From: Mesorhabditis belari
Lineage: Eukaryota > Nematoda > Chromadorea > Rhabditida > Rhabditidae
Assembly (NCBI GenBank): GCA_958450365.1
Contig: CAUEEP010000757.1
Span: forward strand, 357,001 to 421,000
Direction: 5' to 3'
DNA length: 64,000 nucleotides
Under the pieces are notes generated by a model, which was given only the letters and a program-made list of their open reading frames with translations, ran no database searches and had not been told where the DNA came from. Below, piece after piece: positions 56,875-64,000 of this stretch. A program made the translations under genes and the position numbers. Each line of letters starts with the position of its first letter. The first letter of the stretch is position 1.

Positions 56875-58160
56875 CTCAAGCCCTTTAGTGCCCCCCTTTC
56901 TTACATCAAAAAAAAACTCATGGATTAACTTTTTGAGCTTTTCCTTTATCTATTTCTGACTTCTCTAGTCAGTTTTCAACGCCTTTTCTTTCATCGCTTT
57001 GTGGTTTTTTTTCTTTTTTCTTTTTTAAATCTTTAATCAGGCTTTTTTGAAATATGGGTCACTATTGTGGTTTACGCTTTTCTTTGTGTCAAGTGAAAAA
57101 ATCACAAATTTCCCATTACTTGGACACTAAACTCCTTGTAGATAGCATTTGGGGTTGAAAGTTGCATTTGAAATTTGTTGAATTTGTGTAAATAATCTCT
57201 AGCGTAATGCGTGTTTTGATCAGGTCGGGATTTTATGTAAAAAGGAAAAACTTTTGTCCAGTGGCCGGGATCGAACCAGACCCGTTTGGCCGGCGGGATA
57301 ACTTACTAACCACTCGGCCACGAGGCAGCTGTTCCCTTGTCGATATTTTTGCTGTTTTATTGTGCAATGCCCATTAATTTATTGGTTTTTTTTTGCTCTA
57401 TTTTTGTTGAAACCGGCTGTAGAACTGCCCTGGATGGGTTTTCTTTTGAAAACTCATCAACTAGCTTTGCAAGATTTCCTCTAAAAACTCAAAAAAATTG
57501 TACTCTTTTATCTCTATTTTGCACTTTTTCATTGATCCGCTTCGGTTCATTTATCAAACTGATCAATTTTTGTTTGTTTGTTTGCTTTTGTTGTCTGCTT
57601 TTGTTTACTTCTGAACTCCTAAGTAGTATAATTTTCATACGTGTATTCCCCCCAAAAAAAAATTGAGTTTATATTCAGGATTTCCTTAATTGATTTATTT
57701 GAAAATTGAAACAGAAATGTTTAAACAGTGAATTTTGTAGTTAGTTCCGAAGAAAAATGTGTCAAAAATTGATCCCCCATTCGCTGGTAGTCATTTTGAA
57801 TGAAAAAAACAATTGAAAATCATTTAATATAAAAATCTTATCTTTTTCTTTGTCGCTTTTATGAATAAATTTTTGTGTCTATAAAGAAAAAGAAAACAGA
57901 GCAGAAAGACAGAGGAAGACAGAGCAGAAACAATATAGCAGAAAGACCCTCAAACAGCAAATCGACCGTTTTGACAATGAATGGTGACAGTAGATTTTAT
58001 AAAGCGCCGAAATGTTTAAACAGCCAACGCCTGCAGTTAGCATAAATGGAGGAATACGCTGTATAATCTCTATTTTTAACCAAAAACTGTACAGAGAAGC
58101 TGTATTTCAACAAAAAAAAAATCATTTTTTGATGTCATCTTCTTTGCATTGAGTATTTAC
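56875..58160. other. Gene-free interval after myrf
   Basis: A+T-rich with T-runs. The open frame at 57337-57666 is hydrophobic only because of T-rich composition and has no family resemblance. Apart from the tRNA-like sequence at 57256 I see nothing supportable. Confidence 0.45.
57256..57328 (-). tRNA. tRNA-like sequence, Leu/Ser-type A box
   Basis: On the minus strand: TGGCCGAGTGGTTAG (A box), CCCG-CCGGCCAAA-CGGG (anticodon hairpin with a 9-base loop), TCTGG-TTCGATC-CCGGC (T arm, 4 of 5). The acceptor ends do not pair and U33 is absent; GCC occupies the anticodon place. Likely a tRNA-derived relic. Confidence 0.45.
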
Positions 58161-58167
58161 TAAAATA

Positions 58168-59104
58168 CCGTAAATACTGTGATAGTACCCCACCGCCCTC
58201 GTAAAGTCGCGTAGTCGCAAAAGTTTTTTAGTATTTCATTTTTTTTCAAAGCGCCCGTACTTTCAAAAAATGCGTCTTTGGTATCAAAAAATAGCCCTGA
58301 ATTTCAGCTATTTTTTGATACCTAAGCGAGCATTGTATTAGGTTGATGCAAAAGTCTTTTTCATTTTTTTCGTACTTCTTTTGAAAAATAACAAAGTCAT
58401 CAATTAACCTATGGTTTGCTCTAAATGAAAAGTGTTTATTGTTGAATTTCCCATCTTTTTAAGTCAATTTGGGTTCACTTTCAAGCAAATTCGAGAGTGA
58501 AAACGGGTTTTTCATAAAAATCTATAAAAACCTCTATAAAGAAATTGGCTGAATGAATTTCTCTGAAAATCTGAAAAAATATTTAACTTTTTGTGCTCTA
58601 TCTTTTATTTATTAACATCAAGATTGGTTTCCTTAGCTAAAGCGTCTAAAATGCATCATCGAGCCGTCGCCTTTTTTGACTACCCGACTTCAGGCTCTCA
58701 AAAAAATCTAGACATAAGACATTTTAAACTCGTTTTAATGTCATTTTGCAGAAAAATAATTGGCCTTTCGAATGCAATAAACCGTTGTTCAATTCGTGCA
58801 TTTGTTACTTTTTAACGGAAGTACGAAAAAAATGAAAAAGACTTTTGCATCAACCTAATAGCATAAACCAGTGTCGAGAAACACTCGTTCAAAGCTCGAC
58901 TACGCAACCCTCCGTACCGTCCTTATCTTTGGCATCAAAAAACCGTCTTTGGTATCAAAAAATAGCCCTGAATTTCAGCTATTTTTTGATACCTAAGCGC
59001 GCATTGTAGCATAAACCAGTGTCGAGAAAAACGCGTCCAAAGCTAGACTACGCAACGCTTCGCACCGTCATTATGGGAGTGGAGTACTATTACAGTATTT
59101 ACGG
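58168..59104. repeat. TIR family A element, long copy with internal duplication and insertion
   Basis: Bounded by ACCGTAAATACTGT and CAGTATTTACGGTA. The left part runs to CGAGCATTGTA, is interrupted by a 521-bp mariner-type MITE, and resumes at GCATAAACCAGTG. The right part then repeats the TATCAAAAAATAGC to GCATAAACC block. The ~115 bp to its right (59105-59222, GAATTCGGATACAAACTC) also follows the copy at 19434, so the mobile or duplicated unit is larger than the TIR-bounded core. Confidence 0.82.
58338..58858. mobile_element. Mariner-type MITE nested in a family A element
   Basis: 521 bp bounded by TTAGGTTGATGCAAAAGT and its inverted form ACTTTTGCATCAACCTAA; pairing extends ~40 bp inward (through TTTTTCATTTTTTTCG). 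A TA dinucleotide stands on each side, and removing the element restores CATTGTAGCATAAACC as in the sibling copies. The interior has a short open frame (58591-58815) with no transposase motif, so it is non-autonomous. Confidence 0.92.
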
Positions 59105-59524
59105 TAAGAATTCGGATACAAACTCTTTTCGAATGCATTCAATTTCTCTCTGCAATGAATTAAAAGCGCCAGAATTTCTTTCTTTCTTTCTTTCTTTGGA
59201 AACGCTTTCTATTGCAGAGAAATGGAGAAAAAAGACCAAAGATTTACGGTATGTACTTTTTGTGGAGAGGCTAGGTCTATGCTGACTTCAGATCTTCAGT
59301 TTTTCTAAGTAAAACACATTGAATTCTAGTTGCTAAAATGGTGACTTTTCTTTATCAATCTTCACTCTTTCCTCACGAGTTTTATTGTGATTTTTGCCTG
59401 AAAAAAATCTATCGAAATTTTGTGATCAAATGGATCAAAAAGCTTTTCAATTCAACAACTTAAAAAGAAATCAATTTCATTGATGTGTTAAAGATTTATT
59501 TATCCACAAATACAATTCATACAA

Positions 59525-62500
59525 TTACCCGGGTAAAATTGTGTACAAAGCTGAGATCGATTCGTGAATTTGGGGATCTTTTTTACAAACGAGGAAGAAA
59601 TCCGCTTTCGTGATTCGACCCTTTTTACCGAGGTCAAATTTCTGAAAAGATTGTTACTTTTTTGAATATTAATCAGTTCCTGAGTTGAGTTAAATCTTGC
59701 TTGACTTGCCTCAAAAATCTGATTCGCTCGCTCAGCGCGTTGTTCTCTCGTTGTTGTTGGACGGGCTTTTCGACCTAAAAATATTTCAATTTTCTAATAA
59801 AATTCTGAAAAATTGAAACTAGGAGCAAGCAGCTTTGGCAGATTAACAACACCGAGAAATTTAAGCTCAAAGTTAGATTGTTAATGGGAAAAGGGGTGGG
59901 GCGGGTATCAAATCGCCGATAACCGTTTCTATATCAATTTAGAATGCTAATGATCAAAATAATCAAAAGATAGAAAAACAATAAACACCTAAAAATCAAG
60001 AAATTCGCATAACATTTACCGTATTCTCTCTAATAATAGTGCACCCTGAGTTTTGCCTAAATTCCTCGAAATCTCGAAAAGCGCTTATCAGAACCTATCG
60101 ATGTGGGGTCAGAGAATGTAGCTGACGATGAGATCTTGGGGGGGATTTCAGTGTTGAGCTTCTGGGAAAACTTGGAAACTGTAAAATAGTCATCAACTTG
60201 GCTCAGCACTACTATTAGAGAGAAAGAGAATAGAGCAAGCAGCTTTGGCAGATTACGGTAACATCTGTGAGGTGATACCACTTTCTCAGGCATTTAATTT
60301 CTAGATTACAATAGTTTTAGCTGAATCCAGTGATCGCCGAATCCCGTATTCTCTCTAATAGTGGTGCATCATGAGCGTTGCCTAAATTCCTCGAAATCTC
60401 GAGAACCGCTTATCAGAACCTGTCGATGTGGGATGAGGAAATGTAGCTGAAGATGAGATTTTGTGGGGGATTTGAGTGTTGAACTTCTGGGAAAACTTAG
60501 AAACCGTAAAATAGTCATCAAATCGGCTCACAACAACTCGACACTACTATTAGAGAGAAAACGGTAATCAAAGTAAATACTCATGCAAAAGCAAGCAAGT
60601 TTCGTAAGAGATTAGTGAGAAAAGATGATTTTTTTCAACCTATCAAATCATCCGTAGCCGTAATTACATAAAATAATCGATGCCATGTGATCTCTCCTTT
60701 GTCTTTTGGATCATAAACCTAAAAAAGGATTGTAATCAATCAATTTTACTCAAAAATATCCCCCAAACTCTCACTTTATACAGCCAATTCAACTTCTCGT
60801 CGATCGTTCCTCGACAAAGAACAGAAAGAGCTCTAACAAATTCCTGAAAATGATTGTTTTACTTGGAATCTAGCTGTTTGAAACTTGAAAATTAATGATT
60901 CCACTTCCATCATCATCAAATGTATCAAAAAGAAGATCAGCATAATGTTCAATATCTCCTTGTGGGAAAAGCTCAGCGAATTTCTCGCGAAGAATCTCTC
61001 GATTGATTACGGCGTTTGGCGAGGTTTCCTGAATGTTTCAATTTTGGTTTTAAACTTTACTAAGCTGATTTAACAGCTTATTTACTTAAATAAATAACAT
61101 CTTGATCTTTCAGTCTTAACTCGTATAGGGTTAATAAATAACAAATTAGATGCTAAAATGGTCGAGATTTCATTTGAAAGACATTGTAAAGTCTGACTAG
61201 ACTGACTAGAATGACTAGACTGACTGGACTGACTAGAATGACTGGACTGACTAGAATGACTGGACTGACTAGAATGACTGGACTGACTAGACTGACTAGA
61301 CTGACTAGACTGACTAGACGGACTAGACTGACTAGACTGACTGGACTGACTAGAATGACTAGACTAGAAATGATAAAATACAGGGTGACCAGAAAATACG
61401 GCGAATTTTTTGCGCATCGTCAAATTTAGCCCTCAGCACTTTTTAAAAAGATTTATCTCGAAAGTTTAACAAGAATTAACAACTTCAAGCTCAACAATAA
61501 CTTTTCTATCAAAAATTCCTACATTAAATGTTCAAAATTTCCAACTTTAGCCTCAACACATTTGCTAAGCCGCTTCGGAAAGTTCTGAATGACGGTCGCG
61601 CATTCTTGCGTTGTAATTTCGCTCCAAGCGCGAGTCAAGGCCGTTTTCAAACCGGCAACCGTGGTGTATCGATACTTGCGAAGCCTTTCTTCAAGAATTG
61701 ACCACACAGAAAAGTCCAATGGGTTCAAATCTGGTGCGTTTCCCGGCCACACATCCTTGTCCCAAAATCCAGGAAAGAGCTGCTGACAGAGCTGTCGAGT
61801 GGAAGTAGCGCCATGGGCTGGAGCCCAGTCTTGTTGTAGAACAAAACCGCTTTGGCCAAAGTGTTTTGCAACCCAGGGAACTAAGACATCCTTTAGAACC
61901 TTTTGTTGATACACGGAAGCGTTGATTTTGACGTTGCGATCGATGAAGACAAGAGGTGTCTTTCCGCTTGACACACCCCGGCCCATACCATGACAGAAGC
62001 TGGAAAATGACGCCTCACCATAATTTTTGCTGCAAAAGTGTTCTTAAGACCTTTCTTCAACAGCTGGCGATGATTTTGAAAGTTGTGCTTTGGCTCGATG
62101 GTAAAAATTTTCTCATCTGTGAATAAGACCTTATCAAGATTCTGTCCAGCGACCAGTCTCTTCATCAATCGCGCTCGCTGTAGTCTCTTTGCTTTCATAG
62201 GATCGTCCAAGAAGTGTGCCCGGGCAATTTTGTATGGAACAAGTTTAAGCTTCTTGCAGATCATCAATCGAACACTTTCCCGACCAAGATTCAACTTTTT
62301 TGCCATGTCTCGCATCGATTTTTCGGGATTGCGCCGAATCCGGCATCGCAGCTTGTTAAAGTTTTGTGGCGTAGTTACTGTTGCCGGACGACCTCTACTC
62401 TTTCGATCTGTAATTCCACCGGTCTCTTTGTAACGTTTCAAAGCCTTGTAGACCATGTCCTTCTTGTATCCAGTAGCTTTTATGATTTCTTGAGGCTTCT

Positions 62501-63961
62501 TGCCATTCTTGTGCAACTCGACGATCGTTATTCGCGCTTTCTCACGATCTTCTTTTGAATTCATGGCGTAGAAAGACCCTAAAATTCAAAGATTATTAAT
62601 CAGAACAACGTAAACAAGCATTATAGAAAAGAAACATCACAAAAACCAAAGAAAAACTTGATATCGAAAGGTCGAGAAAAAATTCGCCGTATTTTCTGGT
62701 CACCCTGTATTCAGCTGGTAATAATATTTGAGATAAAAAAGATCTCATAAAATCATTATCTTTAATCACTGAAACTGTCAAGCTTTACGAGCACAACCAT
62801 TTGTTCCAATATAAAATTTTACTAAATCGTTGACCAAAAAATTTACCTTGAAAGCCCGATATATTGATCGAACTTCATTTTTCGAGAAATGCGTCTCATC
62901 AACCACCTAAAACTCTTCATTTCATCAAAAAAAAAGTCTCAATCAAACAGTTTTCAAATCGGATTTCTCATAGAAAAAGGTAGCAAATATTGATGGAAGA
63001 GAATCTTTTCCCGATCTTGAAATAGAGAAAGTCTTTCTTGTTCCAATCAATAAATTCATAGCCCAAATGATTGGATTCCTTGATTGCCTTTTCCTTTGTG
63101 TCAATTGCAAGTCTTGTGGTCGATTTCCCCTTCTTTTTGTCCAATATCTTCCACGAACAGTTGATTCTTCATTGCTCGACAACATTAACAAGGAGCAAAA
63201 AGAAGGAAGAAGGAAGAAGGAAGAAAAAGCGAAAAGCCGAGAGTTCTTACACATTCATGAAAGATTTCTTGGGTCGTTTATCGAAAAGGAGAAGAAAAAA
63301 AAGCTAGTGAAAAGGTTTATTTTTCTTCTTTTTTCTCCTTTCCCAGTGATTGGCGGAAAGATTTTTTTGGGAAAACTCACAAAGAACATATGTCTTGGGA
63401 GATGGGGTTGCTAATGGGTGGGAATGGTGAGCATATCTGAGTGAGGGATCTCGATCTGGATTTTGGTTTATTAACCTTTTACTGGAGAATAGCTAGAGAG
63501 GGAAAAAGAGTGTAAAAAGAGAAAGACTTGTAGTAATTGTAGTACTTGCTATTTGTAGTACTTGTAGTACTTGCTATTTGTAGTACTTGTAGTACTTGCT
63601 ATAAGACTTGTAGTACTTGCTACTAGCTTCTTTGAATCTTTTAGGGACTGTGCTGAATGGAAAGAGTGATATTTTGGGTTTCAAATTGAGTTTCATATTA
63701 GTTAGCTTAGTTAACTAGAGAAAGATCTCATCAAAGATCTTACTTAGAAAGATCTCGTCAAATCTTTCTCACCTGTTGTAAACTACTTGGTCGATAAACA
63801 TTTCGAAAAAGCGGTGATGAAAGCGGGACATCGTCTTTCTCATGGCCTGAATCACAAATTGACATTAAATTCCTCGAAATTTCACCAATAATCGGTCCAC
63901 CATCAATTGAATTGAACGCATCTGGATATGGAATGGCAGCTCGACGACGAAAACTGCTCAT
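59525..63961 (-). CDS. KChIP-like neuronal calcium sensor protein
   Basis: Small EF-hand protein of the recoverin/NCS group; KChIPs modulate Kv4 potassium channels. Exons: 63773-63961 (MSSFRRRAAIPYPDAFNSID to FRNVYRPSSLQQ), 62847-62906 (VVDETHFSKNEVRSIYRAFK), 60885-61028 (REKFAELFPQGDIEHYADLL then FDDDGSGIINFQ), then EFVRALSVLCRGTIDEKLNW, VYDPKDKGEITW, a short linker exon, and FDLGKKGRITKADFF with stop at 59525. YRPSSL followed by F-K-E and LFPQGD matches KChIPs better than NCS-1. EF2 is canonical (DDDGSGIINFQE), but EF3 and EF4 lack acidic residues at positions 3, 5 and mostly 12, so calcium binding there is doubtful. The frame stays open to the window edge, so the true start may lie beyond 63961. 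Confidence 0.85.
60017..60227. repeat. MITE with CCGTATTCTCTCTAATA ends, copy 1
   Basis: Left end CCGTATTCTCTCTAATAATAG; right end CTACTATTAGAGAGAAAG inverted. Interior CTCGAAATCTCGAAAAGCGC is shared with copy 2. Intronic to the KChIP-like gene. Non-coding. Confidence 0.82.
60343..60568. repeat. MITE with CCGTATTCTCTCTAATA ends, copy 2
   Basis: Same orientation and interior as copy 1, 115 bp away; right end CACTACTATTAGAGAGAAAA plus CGGTA. The spacer between copies repeats GATTACGGTA-like pieces, suggesting tandem insertion into a copy end. Confidence 0.82.
61195..61375. repeat. GACTGACTAGA/GACTGGACT minisatellite
   Basis: About 17 units of 10 bp (CTGACTAGAA, CTGACTGGAC). Its right edge is 6 bp from the maT element end. 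The open frame reading TRLTGLTRM repeats is an artefact of the array. Confidence 0.9.
61381..62707 (-). mobile_element. DD37D (maT-type) Tc1/mariner transposon, near-complete
   Basis: 1327 bp with ~32-bp terminal inverted repeats: CAGGGTGACCAGAAAATACG at 61381 and its inverted form ending GGTCACCCTG at 62707, flanked on both sides by TA. The single gene on the minus strand encodes a transposase in two frames (see 61519-62564). It is inserted in an intron of the KChIP-like gene, in the same transcriptional direction. Confidence 0.93.
61519..62564 (-). pseudogene. maT-type transposase with one frameshift
   Basis: The start at 62564 (MNSKEDREKARITIVELHKN) leads through an N-terminal HTH pair (SRGRPATVTTPQNFNKLR region) to the first catalytic Asp in VLFTDEKIF. 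At about 61975 the frame breaks: VMVWAGV continues as SSGKTPLVFIDRN only in the next frame, where GTGTGTCAAGC seems to carry one TG too many. The second Asp lies in FVLQQDWAPAHG and the third in APDLNPLDFSVWSILEERL; 37 residues separate them, the DD37D signature. The end is EAKVGNFEHLM. Apart from the slip the protein is whole, so inactivation is recent. Confidence 0.9.
63525..63625. repeat. TGTAGTACTTGCTATT microsatellite
   Basis: Six copies of a 12-18 bp TTGTAGTACTTG-containing unit in the first intron of the KChIP-like gene. Confidence 0.88.
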
Positions 63962-64000
63962 CTCATCACGCAAATCGATGGAAGTCAAGAAATAATTACT

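Noticed and set aside
61211..61429. Frame encoding LTRMTG repeats
   Set aside because: It is a translation of the GACTGACTAGA minisatellite and runs into the maT terminal repeat.
61893..62564. Two separate genes for the two transposase frames
   Set aside because: Catalytic motifs continue smoothly across the frame change, so it is one gene with a slip.
62943..63254. Possible alternative first exon of the KChIP-like gene (…SISRSGKDSLPSIF)
   Set aside because: No donor in phase with the next exon was found and the frame is T/A-rich; it may be an intron.
1..64000. CRISPR arrays or bacterial operons
   Set aside because: The tandem arrays have no unique spacers, and the intron-rich genes show this is eukaryotic DNA.
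1..64000. Spliced-leader RNA or 5S rRNA genes
   Set aside because: I looked for the SL1-like GGTTTAATTACCC start and found none on either strand by eye.

Overview
This window is nuclear DNA from a free-living-type nematode, read from composition and gene content, not from any database. It is AT-rich, introns are mostly 40-60 bp with TTTCAG/TTTTAG acceptors, and there are many tandem repeats, MITE-like inverted repeats and Tc1/mariner remnants. Gene families fit a rhabditid worm: a divergent nuclear hormone receptor, class 3 lipases, a SIRT4-type sirtuin, a myelin-regulatory-factor (MYRF) gene and a KChIP-like calcium sensor. All gene models below were built by hand from splice signals and reading-frame continuity.

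Layout. 1-5.1 kb is repeat-rich with no convincing gene. 5.1-10.9 kb is a large imperfect palindrome carrying two head-to-head class 3 lipase genes. The left copy (minus strand) is open; the right copy (plus) has a 1-nt deletion and an early stop. The palindrome spacer holds an inverted copy of part of the Na+/H+ antiporter gene found further right. 12.9-15.3 kb (minus) is the SIRT4-like sirtuin. 15.5-18.6 kb (plus) is the NHA/SLC9B-type antiporter. 19.6-20.2 and 20.5-22.8 kb (both minus, possibly one operon) are an unknown protein and a nuclear hormone receptor. 23.7-26.8 kb (minus) is a Rubicon-homology (DEF8/PLEKHM/Rubicon) protein. 27.3-27.5 kb (minus) is a small Cys-rich secreted peptide candidate. 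27.8-29.3 kb (plus) is a DHHC palmitoyltransferase. 29.5-31.4 kb (minus) is a membrane-anchored GH5 glucanase-like gene.

31.4-43.9 kb is a 12 kb gene desert made of minisatellites, hairpins, a LINE-type RT tail, a mariner remnant, tRNA-like elements and TIR elements. 43.9-56.9 kb (plus) is the MYRF gene. Its 3.9 kb intron holds, antisense, a complete gene whose exons join in frame into a tandem double-arrestin protein (51.05-54.5 kb). 56.9-59.5 kb is a nest of transposons. 59.5-64 kb (minus) is the KChIP-like gene; one of its introns hosts a nearly whole DD37D (maT-type) mariner element with intact terminal repeats but a frameshifted transposase.

The genes do not form one pathway. The coherent theme is rearrangement: the lipase palindrome, fragments of the lipase and antiporter genes scattered nearby, a minisatellite grown from an antiporter exon, nested TIR elements, and at least eight tRNA-like sequences, several with odd anticodon or variable arms.
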